From positions 2,666,001 through 2,730,000 of the forward strand of contig NZ_CP042968.1 in the NCBI RefSeq assembly GCF_001693515.2: a DNA stretch of 64,000 nt, read 5' to 3'. The notes below the pieces were generated by a model that had not been told where the DNA came from, did not search any database, and saw only the letters and a program-made list of their open reading frames with translations. Each line of letters opens with the position of its first letter. The first letter of the stretch is position 1. The translations under genes were made by a program, and so were the position numbers. This document shows positions 1 through 6,958 of the stretch, in pieces. Source of the stretch: Bradyrhizobium paxllaeri. GTDB taxonomy: Bacteria; Pseudomonadota; Alphaproteobacteria; Rhizobiales; Xanthobacteraceae.

Positions 1-555
1 GAGTGCAACGCCTGCGTGACGGCCTGCAAGAACGAACATGAAGTGCCGTGGGGCATCAATCGCCGCCGCGTCGTCACCATCAATGACGGCAAGCCCGGCG
101 AACGTTCGGTCTCGATGGCTTGCATGCACTGCACGGATGCGCCGTGCGCCGCGGTGTGCCCGGTGTCGTGCTTCTACACCACCGCCGATGGCGTGGTGCT
201 GCACTCCAAGGACCTGTGCATCGGCTGCGGCTACTGCTTCTACGCCTGTCCGTTCGGCGCGCCGCAATATCCGAAGGTTGGCAACTTTGGATCGCGCGGC
301 AAGATGGACAAGTGCACCTATTGCGCGGGCGGGCCGGAAGCCGACTCGACACCGGCCGAATACGCCAAATACGGCGCCAACCGTCTGGCCGAAGGCAAGC
401 TGCCGATCTGCGCCGAGATGTGCTCGACCAAGTCGCTGCTGGCCGGAGACGGCGCGATCATCGCCGAAATCTACAAAGAGCGGGTGATGAAGCGCGGTTA
501 CGGCTCAGGCATGTGGGGCTGGAAGACGGCCTACAGCGACTCACCGACCGGCTGA
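1..555 (+). CDS. fdhB: Formate dehydrogenase iron-sulfur subunit, 5'-truncated by window edge
   Basis: The reading frame is open from base 1, so the N-terminus lies outside the window; 184 residues are visible. It carries the four-cluster ferredoxin pattern of formate dehydrogenase beta subunits: CNACVTAC at the visible start, CMHCTDAPC with a following CPVSC, CIGCGYCFYACPFGAP, and a CTYC with a later lone Cys. Such subunits pass electrons from the molybdenum catalytic subunit to the cytochrome b subunit. A cytochrome b556 gene follows 68 bp downstream, which supports the assignment. The family match is strong; the choice between FDH3-type and FDH-N-type nomenclature is uncertain. Confidence 0.88.
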   Translation, partial: ECNACVTACKNEHEVPWGINRRRVVTINDGKPGERSVSMACMHCTDAPCAAVCPVSCFYTTADGVVLHSKDLCIGCGYCFYACPFGAPQYPKVGNFGSRGKMDKCTYCAGGPEADSTPAEYAKYGANRLAEGKLPICAEMCSTKSLLAGDGAIIAEIYKERVMKRGYGSGMWGWKTAYSDSPTG

Positions 556-623
556 TGCAACGGCTGCCGCGCTCCGGCGCGGCGGCACAAGCGTAATTCC
601 GATAATCGAAAGGCGTTGTGCAA

Positions 624-1649
624 ATGCCAGGCTCACTTTCAATTCTCAGGTTCGCGGCCTTCAAACCGCTGTTCGCCGCGTTCGCCCTGCTGTTCATGCT
701 CGCGCATCCGGCGGCCGCGCAGATCTCCTTCAAGCCGACCGCCGAAGCCGTTCAGGAAGACAAGCTCCTGAACGCGCTGAAGGAAGGCGACAAGATCTCC
801 GGGCGCGTATCGATTCCGGACGGAAATGCGGCCAATCTGATCCAGCCCGCCGGGCGCGACTGGCGCGACTTCCAGCGCAGCAAGCTGCCGTGGATCGGCG
901 GCATTGCCATTCTGGGCATGCTTGCCGTGCTGGCGATTTTCCTGATGGTGCGCGGACGAATTCGCGTGCAGCAGGGGTTCTCGGGGAGGACGATCCTGCG
1001 CTTCAACAGCTTCGAACGCTTCGTCCACTGGCTTACGGCAAGCTGCTTCGTCATCCTGGCGCTCTCAGGTTTGAACGTCAGCTTCGGCCGCACCCTGGTC
1101 CTGCCCTTGTTCGGTCCGGACGCTTTTGCCGCCATGTCGGCCTGGGCCAAGCTTGCGCATAATTATCTGGCGTTCCCGTTCATGCTGGGTGTCCTGATCA
1201 TGTTCCTGATCTGGATCAAGAATAACATCCCGGGCAAGCTCGATCTGGAGTGGATCAAGCAGGGCGGGGGGCTGCTGTCCAACGGCAAGCATCCGCCGGC
1301 CAAGCGTTTCAACGCCGGCCAGAAAGGCATCTTCTGGATCGTGATCATCGGCGGCGCGCTGATGTCGGTGTCCGGCTGGTTCCTGCTATTCCCGTATCTG
1401 CCTGGCAACGTCACCGCGCTCCAGTTCTGGACGGTGATCCATGCCATCATTGCGATGCTCTTCATCGCCGCGATGCTGGCGCACATCTATATCGGCTCGG
1501 TCGGGATGGAAGGCGCGTTCGATGCCATGGGGACCGGCGAGGTCGACGTCAACTGGGCCAAGGAGCATCACGCGCTCTGGGTCGAAGAAGAGCAGGCAAA
1601 GGGCCGCGCGCCTTCGGACAGCACGCCGCGAGCCGTGCCGGCCGAATAG
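624..1649 (+). CDS. Formate dehydrogenase cytochrome b556 (gamma) subunit
   Basis: A 341-residue membrane protein with an N-terminal signal-like segment (about residues 1-33, ending AHPAAAQ), a soluble stretch to about residue 90, then about five hydrophobic helices. Histidines in membrane context (FVHWLT, KLAHNY, TVIHAI, LAHIYIG) are the expected haem b ligands. It anchors the dehydrogenase and passes formate electrons to the quinone pool. The ATG at 624 is preferred because AAAGG lies about 10 bp upstream; a GTG two codons earlier (618) is possible but too close to it. Confidence 0.9.
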   Translation: MPGSLSILRFAAFKPLFAAFALLFMLAHPAAAQISFKPTAEAVQEDKLLNALKEGDKISGRVSIPDGNAANLIQPAGRDWRDFQRSKLPWIGGIAILGMLAVLAIFLMVRGRIRVQQGFSGRTILRFNSFERFVHWLTASCFVILALSGLNVSFGRTLVLPLFGPDAFAAMSAWAKLAHNYLAFPFMLGVLIMFLIWIKNNIPGKLDLEWIKQGGGLLSNGKHPPAKRFNAGQKGIFWIVIIGGALMSVSGWFLLFPYLPGNVTALQFWTVIHAIIAMLFIAAMLAHIYIGSVGMEGAFDAMGTGEVDVNWAKEHHALWVEEEQAKGRAPSDSTPRAVPAE

Positions 1650-1683
1650 TCGGTTTGGCTCAAGTGAAACGTGAGGAAGTGAC

Positions 1684-1839
1684 ATGAAATCCTTTGTTGC
1701 GGCTCTGGCGTTTGCCGTCGTTGCCGCCGTCGGCGTCGCGATGGTACTCAACTCCTTTCAGGAATCGAGTTCCGTCGCCTTCACGACCACCGGCGCCCGG
1801 GTCGGTGATCCCGGCCATAATCTGATCGGCCCGAGCTGA
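1684..1839 (+). CDS. 51-aa single-helix protein in the formate dehydrogenase operon
   Basis: A short gene beginning MKSFVAALAFAVVAAVGVAM: a short basic start and one hydrophobic helix, then about 30 polar residues. It could be a secreted peptide or a small anchored protein. A GAGGAAG ribosome binding site lies 5-10 bp upstream of the ATG. It sits 34 bp after the cytochrome b gene and 8 bp before the DUF971 gene, so it is probably part of the operon. No family recognised and no function assigned. Confidence 0.6.
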   Translation: MKSFVAALAFAVVAAVGVAMVLNSFQESSSVAFTTTGARVGDPGHNLIGPS

Positions 1840-1847
1840 CGCCGGCG

Positions 1848-2234
1848 GTGGGCGCGTCCGACGTCACGCTGGCGTGGCCGGTCGAAATCCGGCTGCCGAA
1901 GGATCGCCGTTCCTTGCGCATCGCCTTTGACGATAGCCGCACCTTCGACCTTCCCGCCGAATTGCTCCGGGTGACCAGCCCGTCCGCGGAGGTGCAGGGG
2001 CATTCCGAGGCCGAGCGCAAGACGGTCGGCGGCAAGCGCAACGTCGCCATTATTTCGGTCGATCCGGTCGGTAATTATGCCGTCAGGATAGGGTTCGACG
2101 ACATGCACTCGACCGGCATCTACTCCTGGGCGTTCCTGCGCGATCTCGGCGTCAATGCCGAACGGCGCTTTCAGGATTATCTCGACGACCTCAAGGCCAA
2201 GGGGCTCGACCGCGACAGGCCGGGCGTACGCTGA
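1848..2234 (+). CDS. DUF971 family protein (GBBH-like N-terminal domain)
   Basis: A 128-residue protein whose body matches the DUF971 pattern: WPVEIRLPKDRRSLRIAFDD, then LPAELLRVTSPSAEVQGH and a later VGNYAVRIGFDDMHSTGIYSW. The domain is also the N-terminal zinc-type domain of gamma-butyrobetaine hydroxylases, and stand-alone versions occur near Fe-S and Mrp/ApbC genes. A role in Fe-S or cofactor delivery to formate dehydrogenase is only an inference from position. The start is a GTG; no ATG fits the conserved N-terminus. Confidence 0.82.
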   Translation: MGASDVTLAWPVEIRLPKDRRSLRIAFDDSRTFDLPAELLRVTSPSAEVQGHSEAERKTVGGKRNVAIISVDPVGNYAVRIGFDDMHSTGIYSWAFLRDLGVNAERRFQDYLDDLKAKGLDRDRPGVR

Positions 2235-2246
2235 GGGCCGGCGGGA

Positions 2247-3581
2247 ATGGCAGCCAGGGATTCGGCGAAAGCTTCCCATAGCAACAGAGGCCGGTCGGCG
2301 CTTTTGGCGCTTATGGCCGGATTGATCGCGCTGCCGGTCTGTACAACGGCCGCTCTGGCGCAGATGCGCGGTCATGGCGGGCCGGTGCGGGCGCTGGCGA
2401 TCTCGGCCGACGGGCAAAGCGCGATCTCCGGCAGCTTCGATTCGACCGCGATCCGCTGGTCGCTGACGCGCAATGCGGCCGAGCAGGTGCTTCGTTTCCA
2501 TTCCGACGCCGTGAATGCAGTTGCGCTGCTCGGGGATAAACGCGCGGCAACCGCCGGCGCCGATGGGCGCATTGCGATCTGGACGTTTGGCAAGCCCGAG
2601 CCCGACGCGGTGTTCGAGGGGCACACGGCGCCGATCGTCGCGCTGGCGGTGTCGCCCGATGGCGCAACGCTGGCATCGGCCTCGTGGGATCGCACGGTGC
2701 GGCTCTGGCCGCTCGCGGGCGGGGCGCCGCGTGTGCTCGATGAGCATACGCAGAACGTCAACGGCGTGGCGTTTACGCCCGATGGCCGCGCCCTGGTCAG
2801 CGTCAGCTACGACCTCAGCGTTCGCATCTGGCCGCTGTCCGGCGCGCAGCCGCCGACTGTCGTTGCAATGCCGACTCCGCTCAACGCCGTGGCCGCCGGC
2901 ACCGATGGCGAAATCGCGGTGGGGGGAGCCGATGGCAAAGTCTATTTCCTGACCGCAAGCGGCGCGCGTGCCGGCGAGGTTGCGGCAGGGCCAAGGCCGG
3001 TGATCTCGATTGCGATTTCGCCCGACGGCGCGGTTGTGGCCGCCGCGGGTATCGGTGGTACGGTCGCGGTGATCGATCGCAAGACGCGCACGCTGGCGCG
3101 CACGCTGGTCGGGCCGGGGCTGCCGGTCTGGTCGGTGGTCTTCTCGCCGGACAGCCGCATGCTGCTGACCGGCGGCGCCGATAACATCATCCGGCGCTGG
3201 AACGCGGCGACGGGCGAGCCGGTCGATCCGATTCTCATGGAGACGGCGGGCGATCCGCTCGCGGCCTATGCCGGCGATCGCGGCGCGGAGGTATTTCGCG
3301 CCTGTGTCGCCTGCCACACGCTCGGCGCCGATCAGGCCAACCGCGCAGGCCCGACGCTCGCCGGAATTTTCGGCCGGCGCATCGCGACCGCGCCGGGCTA
3401 TAATTTTTCCGAGGCGCTCAAGCAGCTCGATATCGTCTGGACGCCGGAGACGGTTTCCAAACTGTTCGAGGTCGGGCCGCAGGCCTACACGCCCGGCACC
3501 AAGATGCCGGAGCAGCGCATCGGTTCGGAGCAGGACCGCGCCGCGCTGGTGCAATTCCTCCAGCGGGCGACAAAGCAATAA
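2247..3581 (+). CDS. WD40-repeat beta-propeller fused to a C-terminal cytochrome c
   Basis: A 444-residue exported protein. Residues about 17-39 form a signal segment ending AALAQ. Seven WD40-like repeats follow, visible as SFDSTAIRW, GADGRIAIW, SWDRTVRLW, SYDLSVRIW, GADGKVYFL, GIGGTVAVI and GADNIIRRW, enough for one seven-bladed propeller. After about residue 335 comes a class I cytochrome c domain with CVACH at about 352-356 and a probable axial Met in TKMPEQ near residue 420. It begins 12 bp after the DUF971 gene, so it is probably cotranscribed with formate dehydrogenase. A periplasmic redox partner or assembly scaffold is inferred. Confidence 0.88.
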   Translation: MAARDSAKASHSNRGRSALLALMAGLIALPVCTTAALAQMRGHGGPVRALAISADGQSAISGSFDSTAIRWSLTRNAAEQVLRFHSDAVNAVALLGDKRAATAGADGRIAIWTFGKPEPDAVFEGHTAPIVALAVSPDGATLASASWDRTVRLWPLAGGAPRVLDEHTQNVNGVAFTPDGRALVSVSYDLSVRIWPLSGAQPPTVVAMPTPLNAVAAGTDGEIAVGGADGKVYFLTASGARAGEVAAGPRPVISIAISPDGAVVAAAGIGGTVAVIDRKTRTLARTLVGPGLPVWSVVFSPDSRMLLTGGADNIIRRWNAATGEPVDPILMETAGDPLAAYAGDRGAEVFRACVACHTLGADQANRAGPTLAGIFGRRIATAPGYNFSEALKQLDIVWTPETVSKLFEVGPQAYTPGTKMPEQRIGSEQDRAALVQFLQRATKQ

Positions 3582-3613
3582 TATCGAGCGGCGCGGCTAC
3601 TATTTCGGCTTCG

Positions 3614-3829
3614 TCAATGTTTCGCGGGCGGTGCCGAGAAGACCAGCGACATGTCCTCGTATTCCTCGATCGGAAGCCTGGTTACGCCCGCGGCGGCCGG
3701 AGATTTCTTCGACAACGCCGCGCCGGTGGTTACGGTCGAGCGTTCATGGGAAATTGAGTACGAGCGCATGGTGGTTGCGACAGCGAGCAGCGCGACTGCC
3801 ACGAATCCGGAAAACAACAGACGCTTCAT
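3614..3829 (-). CDS. Small exported protein, 71 aa
   Basis: The protein begins MKRLLFSGFVAVALLAVATT, a clear signal peptide or membrane anchor, followed by about 50 polar residues ending SAPPAKH. The ATG at 3829 is chosen over an in-frame one 21 codons upstream because ACGGAG lies about 6 bp before it and the signal peptide starts there. It is convergent with the cytochrome-WD40 gene. The 20 bp before its start are nearly identical to those before the secreted protein at 5990. No domain recognised. Confidence 0.6.
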   Translation of the reverse strand: MKRLLFSGFVAVALLAVATTMRSYSISHERSTVTTGAALSKKSPAAAGVTRLPIEEYEDMSLVFSAPPAKH

Positions 3830-4049
3830 GGAAAACTCCGTTGGTACGAAATGCATTGTGGCTTGCACCACCGCAATACGGCCAACGGTCACCCGTGAAT
3901 GTGCTCTGCGTCACCTATCACGATCTTGTTTTTGACAATTGAATCGGTTCTCTCGCGCGGAAACAGATTCTGAATCGCCACCGCTAGTTGATGGATCGTC
4001 GTTTGTCACCGCAGCGCTGTGGCGAAATGCACGCGTGAATCGAATTTGT

Positions 4050-4277
4050 CTACGGCGCAGGACGACGGCCGGTGCGCGGATTGAGCGGACCCGTCGGCCG
4101 CCGCCGCAATGCTTCCGGCAGAAACTCCTCGTCTCTATCGGGCACAGCGCTGGAGCGGACGTCCGCCGCGGACTGGGCCCGCTCGTGCGGGGTCTGGTTG
4201 TCGTTGAATCGTCGCTTCACGTCGACGCCGTCAACGGGATCGTTGACGCCGTGCTGAATGTCCCTGAAGTCACCCAT
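4050..4277 (-). CDS. Hypothetical 75-aa hydrophilic protein with an EcfG-type promoter
   Basis: A small charged protein (begins MGDFRDIQHGVNDPVDGVDV, ends RTGRRPAP), probably soluble, with no recognised domain. A strong AGGGAGG ribosome binding site precedes the ATG, and a good GGAAC-N16-CGTT promoter ends about 40 bp upstream. Both argue that it is a real gene and part of the general stress regulon. Confidence 0.55.
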   Translation of the reverse strand: MGDFRDIQHGVNDPVDGVDVKRRFNDNQTPHERAQSAADVRSSAVPDRDEEFLPEALRRRPTGPLNPRTGRRPAP

Positions 4278-4316
4278 GAAACCCTCCCTGAGCGATTAGC
4301 GATCTGCATGCTCGCA

Positions 4317-4341
4317 AACGCGAGCTGGTGAGCGGTGTTCC
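4317..4341 (-). promoter_or_regulatory. EcfG-type general stress promoter for the gene starting at 4277
   Basis: Read on the minus strand: GGAAC (4341-4337), 16 bp, CGTT (4320-4317). This matches the alphaproteobacterial EcfG sigma consensus GGAAC-N16/17-CGTT exactly. The expected transcript start leaves a leader of about 30 nt before the ATG. Confidence 0.65.
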
Positions 4342-4487
4342 ATCGTGCCCACGAGAAGCGCGCCAAATTGAAGCGTCAAATGGAACCGTGGCTCCGGCGC
4401 TTAATTGATTGCAGGCAACCGCGAGATGGCGCGGCAGACGAGCAACAAGGCGTAATCGGACAACCAACGGGAATTTGGGAGAATGTG

Positions 4488-4637
4488 ATGGGACTCGAAG
4501 CCGTGTTTTTCATCGGAGCGTTCGTGCTTCTTACCGCGCTGATCTACGGGACGCTGAGCTACCGTTATCGCAACAGGGCGGCAACGGAGGCGGGCGAGGA
4601 AATCGTGCGGGAGCGCTATCGACGGAATGAGGGCTGA
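4488..4637 (+). CDS. Small single-pass membrane protein, 49 aa
   Basis: It begins MGLEAVFFIGAFVLLTALIY, one transmembrane helix (about residues 4-23), followed by a basic then mixed-charge tail (YRYRNR...RERYRRNEG). GGGAG lies about 9 bp before the ATG. The type is common among rhizobial stress-linked small proteins, but no family or function is assigned. Confidence 0.6.
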   Translation: MGLEAVFFIGAFVLLTALIYGTLSYRYRNRAATEAGEEIVRERYRRNEG

Positions 4638-4690
4638 CGCCGAGACTATTCCGGATATTGCTGCGCTCATCCGGGTCGACAGATCCTGCT

Positions 4691-4918
4691 TCACGGCACG
4701 CCTTGGGAGTCCTTGGCGCCGAGCGCGGTCTTGTTGCCGGCGTCGCGACCGGGGACGCTGACATGAACCTCGTGACCCTGCCGGATCGCGAGTGAGGCAG
4801 CCGCAACGGCGGCTTCGAACGCTGCTTCCTTGGTGTCGTAGCTGTGCGGCGCACTGCCGTCGTGGAGAACGGTCCAGCCGTCCGGCTTGGAAATGATCAT
4901 GTATTCGGCCAATCCCAT
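4691..4918 (-). CDS. DUF2188-like small protein, 75 aa
   Basis: The core fits the DUF2188 pattern: an aromatic-rich first strand (GWTVLHDGSAPHSYDTKEAA), an alanine-rich helix, then a QGHEVHVSVPGRD strand. DUF2188 proteins are small soluble proteins of unknown function. A perfect AAGGAGG ribosome binding site lies 6 bp before the ATG, and an exact EcfG-type promoter lies just upstream, so it is probably stress-induced. Confidence 0.75.
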   Translation of the reverse strand: MGLAEYMIISKPDGWTVLHDGSAPHSYDTKEAAFEAAVAAASLAIRQGHEVHVSVPGRDAGNKTALGAKDSQGVP

Positions 4919-4945
4919 CGAAGCCTCCTTGCTGTTCGCAAGGGC

Positions 4946-4970
4946 AACGTGGAAGCTCGTTCACCGTTCC
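4946..4970 (-). promoter_or_regulatory. EcfG-type general stress promoter for the DUF2188-like gene
   Basis: Minus strand: GGAAC (4970-4966), 16 bp, CGTT (4949-4946), an exact match to the EcfG consensus. The leader to the ATG at 4918 would be about 20 nt and includes the AAGGAGG site. Confidence 0.7.
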
Positions 4971-5040
4971 GATACGTGTCACGCCGGTGCATTCATGCGT
5001 GCGGCTCGCCGCATCGACGGCGTATCTTGACGAAGGAGGA

Positions 5041-5235
5041 TCAGGTTTTGGGTGGGCGCCCGCGTTTCGCGAACAGAAGCCCCTGCATGTCAGCGGCCTT
5101 CTGGAGCAGACCTGCGCGTTTCAGCGCCTCGCTTCGGGCAGCACCATGGGGCATCGCACGCGCTTGCTCCAGGGCCGCTAGCGCTTCGATTTGCAACTCG
5201 TGTTGGGGCCGGGCGTCGTCTTTCCTTTTGTCCAT
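5041..5235 (-). CDS. Hypothetical 64-aa basic protein with AT-hook-like C-terminus
   Basis: The frame from MDKRKDDARPQHE to LLFAKRGRPPKT forms a mostly helical, alanine- and charge-rich protein. It ends in RGRPPK, which resembles the AT-hook minor-groove motif, so DNA binding is possible but unproven. The frame extends further upstream, but this Met gives a sensible N-terminus. No known domain. Confidence 0.5.
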   Translation of the reverse strand: MDKRKDDARPQHELQIEALAALEQARAMPHGAARSEALKRAGLLQKAADMQGLLFAKRGRPPKT

Positions 5236-5422
5236 CCGAAAACAGTAGGTGCGGGCCCTTCGCCTGTCTGTACGGTTCCGTACCTTGGAACCGGAGGCCG
5301 AAGGGGTAATCCCCAAGGAACCAAATCGTGAGCTTGCCGCTTCCACCTTCGGATCTTCAAAACGCGCCCCGGCGCAAGAACGGGCAACAAGCCGGGCGCT
5401 GCACGCGGATGGAGCCTTGCGA

Positions 5423-5593
5423 ATGCTCGAAGAGAAACTGAAGGAGTCGATTGTTGCGGAGCTGAAAAGGCAAGCCGCGAATGATCCGAATTCGCTCAGC
5501 ATCGAGAGCTCCGATGGTCTCATCGTCAAGGGCAGGATCGATCTCGACGATCTGGTGATGGTGATTGCGGGTGCGGTTGCAGGGGGGCCGTAA
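5423..5593 (+). CDS. Hypothetical 56-aa protein
   Basis: An acidic amphipathic protein (MLEEKLKESIVAELKRQAAN, then a beta-like stretch and DLDDLVMVIAGAVAGGP). The frame is open for 58 codons before this Met, but the upstream part has no protein-like character and a GGAG lies about 8 bp before the chosen ATG. No family recognised. Confidence 0.5.
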   Translation: MLEEKLKESIVAELKRQAANDPNSLSIESSDGLIVKGRIDLDDLVMVIAGAVAGGP

Positions 5594-5619
5594 CGGGCTG
5601 CCGCGAGCCGGCTGTGTCA

Positions 5620-5644
5620 GGAACGGAGCGGGTCACCGGACGTT
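5620..5644 (+). promoter_or_regulatory. EcfG-type general stress promoter
   Basis: GGAAC (5620-5624), 16 bp, CGTT (5641-5644): an exact match to the EcfG consensus. The start codon at 5670 is about 20 nt beyond the predicted transcript start. Confidence 0.7.
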
Positions 5645-5669
5645 TTCCCACAAAGGGATTGAACGCAAC

Positions 5670-5906
5670 ATGACGGAACCACTGCCACTGCTGATCGAGA
5701 GTTCGATCGCAATTGCTTGGGATTATCTCGAGCGTACGGGAGAGTTGGGCGATGCGATGGTGGCCGGCCGCTTCCTCAGCGACACGATCGAGCTGATGGT
5801 GCGCCGTGGCGAACGGCGGCGGTTGATGCTCGCCAACAAGGCCATCACGGCCTATCAGCAATTCTTACGAAAGCAGTCCATGACTCCGGTGCTCGCATCG
5901 GCCTGA
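5670..5906 (+). CDS. Hypothetical 78-aa helical protein, predicted stress-induced
   Basis: A soluble, probably all-helical protein beginning MTEPLPLLIESSIAIAWDYL and containing MVRRGERRRLMLANKAI. No named domain recognised. A perfect EcfG-type promoter 25 bp upstream makes it likely that this is a real gene of the general stress response. The ribosome binding site is weak (AAAGGGA about 13 bp upstream). Confidence 0.65.
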   Translation: MTEPLPLLIESSIAIAWDYLERTGELGDAMVAGRFLSDTIELMVRRGERRRLMLANKAITAYQQFLRKQSMTPVLASA

Positions 5907-5955
5907 TGACAGTTTCGTGTTCATGCAGGAACCCTTCATACGAGATACGAGCTGA

Positions 5956-5976
5956 GGTTGAAGAGTCGCTTCAACC
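5956..5976 (+). other. Hairpin in the leader of the 5990 gene
   Basis: Perfect inverted repeat GGTTGAAG / CTTCAACC with a 5-nt loop, ending 13 bp before the start codon and touching the ribosome binding site region. It could be a terminator for the gene ending at 5906 (no U-tract follows) or a leader structure. Not tested. Confidence 0.4.
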
Positions 5977-5989
5977 AACGGAGTTTCCC

Positions 5990-6268
5990 ATGAAGAAAAC
6001 GATCCTGGCCTGCGCATGCGCCCTGTTGCTGTCGACCGGCGGCGTGCTCGCACAAATGCAGCCAGCGCCGGGCGGCGCAGCCCATGGTGACGTCGGCCCC
6101 GGCGCGGGCAAAGGCACGAAGGCTAAAAGCACGAAAATGGAAAAGGGCATGACCACCGGCACTGGCAAGATGAAGGCCGGAAGCTCGACCAGCAGCGCCC
6201 CGTCCGGTTCGGGTAATGTGGGACCGGGGACCAACAACAATACGGGTCCGCAACCCGGCGGCCGCTAA
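5990..6268 (+). CDS. Secreted low-complexity Gly/Lys/Thr-rich protein, 92 aa
   Basis: The start MKKTILACACALLLSTGG is a signal peptide ending about GVLAQ. The mature part is disordered: GAGKGTKAKSTKMEKG, TGTGKMKAGSSTSSAPSG, then a GPGTNNNTGPQPGGR tail. ACGGAG precedes the ATG. It resembles in style the secreted protein at 55828. Periplasmic location is inferred; function unknown. Confidence 0.65.
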   Translation: MKKTILACACALLLSTGGVLAQMQPAPGGAAHGDVGPGAGKGTKAKSTKMEKGMTTGTGKMKAGSSTSSAPSGSGNVGPGTNNNTGPQPGGR

Positions 6269-6330
6269 ACCCTCACGAATGCCGTTGCTTGCAAGGCAGC
6301 GGCATTCGTGCTGTTCGCACGCCAACGACA

Positions 6331-6921
6331 ATGGACGGTGAGACCGTACACATCCGCGACGTCGAGACCCTTGCCCAGCGCAAAGGAAGGCTGATCCGCG
6401 TGACTTACGATCAACAGAGACGCGACGGTGAGCAACAGCGGCGCGAGCGCGAGATTTACGACAACGGCAACTCGGCCGTTATTCTTCCCTACGATCCCTC
6501 CCGCAAGACCGTGCTCCTGACGCGGCAATTGCGGGTGCCGATATTTCTGCAGGATGGCATCGAGCGAACCGTAGAGGCATGCGCCGGCAAGCTCGATGGC
6601 GAAAGCGCCGAACGGCGCATCGTGAAGGAGATGCAGGAGGAGCTCGGTTACAAGATCATGAACCTACAACGATTGTTCGAGCTCTATGTCAGTCCGGCCG
6701 CGATCATGGAGAAGATCGTCTTCTTCACCTGCACGTATTCGCCGCAAAACAAGGTGTCGGATGGTGGCGGACTCAAGGAGGAGGGAGAGGACATCGAGGT
6801 GGTCGAGGCCACGTTGGAGGAAGCTGTCGCGATGATCGCAGCCGGCGAAATCATCGACGCCAAAACCGTCATCCTCGTTCAATATCTGAGCGATCGCATG
6901 CAGGCGGCGCTGCGCAGCTAG
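6331..6921 (+). CDS. Nudix hydrolase, YffH/NudK-like (ADP-sugar or GDP-mannose pyrophosphatase type)
   Basis: A 196-residue protein with the layout of the YffH/AdpP group: an N-terminal beta domain (GNSAVILPYDPSRKTVLLTRQLRVP), then VEACAGKLDGESAERRIVKE and MQEELGYKI as the Nudix box. The catalytic REXXEE core is present as KEMQEE, but the first conserved Glu of GX5E is Ser (…LDGES). It probably cleaves nucleoside diphosphate sugars in the cytoplasm; substrate unknown. Start at 6331 gives a family-like N-terminus; a TTG 14 codons upstream is the only alternative. No clear ribosome binding site seen. Confidence 0.85.
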   Translation: MDGETVHIRDVETLAQRKGRLIRVTYDQQRRDGEQQRREREIYDNGNSAVILPYDPSRKTVLLTRQLRVPIFLQDGIERTVEACAGKLDGESAERRIVKEMQEELGYKIMNLQRLFELYVSPAAIMEKIVFFTCTYSPQNKVSDGGGLKEEGEDIEVVEATLEEAVAMIAAGEIIDAKTVILVQYLSDRMQAALRS

Positions 6922-6958
6922 ACTGGAGCGGCGTCGAGGTGATCCGCGTCGGCCTACG

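Noticed and set aside
1758..3578. A long open frame (606 codons) on the minus strand
   Set aside because: It is the complement of the DUF971 and WD40-cytochrome genes in GC-rich DNA; its product is Arg/Gly/Ala-rich with no domain.
5274..5292. GGTTCC-N7-GGAACC inverted repeat between divergent small genes
   Set aside because: Both arms look like EcfG -35 elements, but no CGTT lies 16-17 bp beyond either, except a CGCT on the plus strand after 5318; too weak to call promoters.
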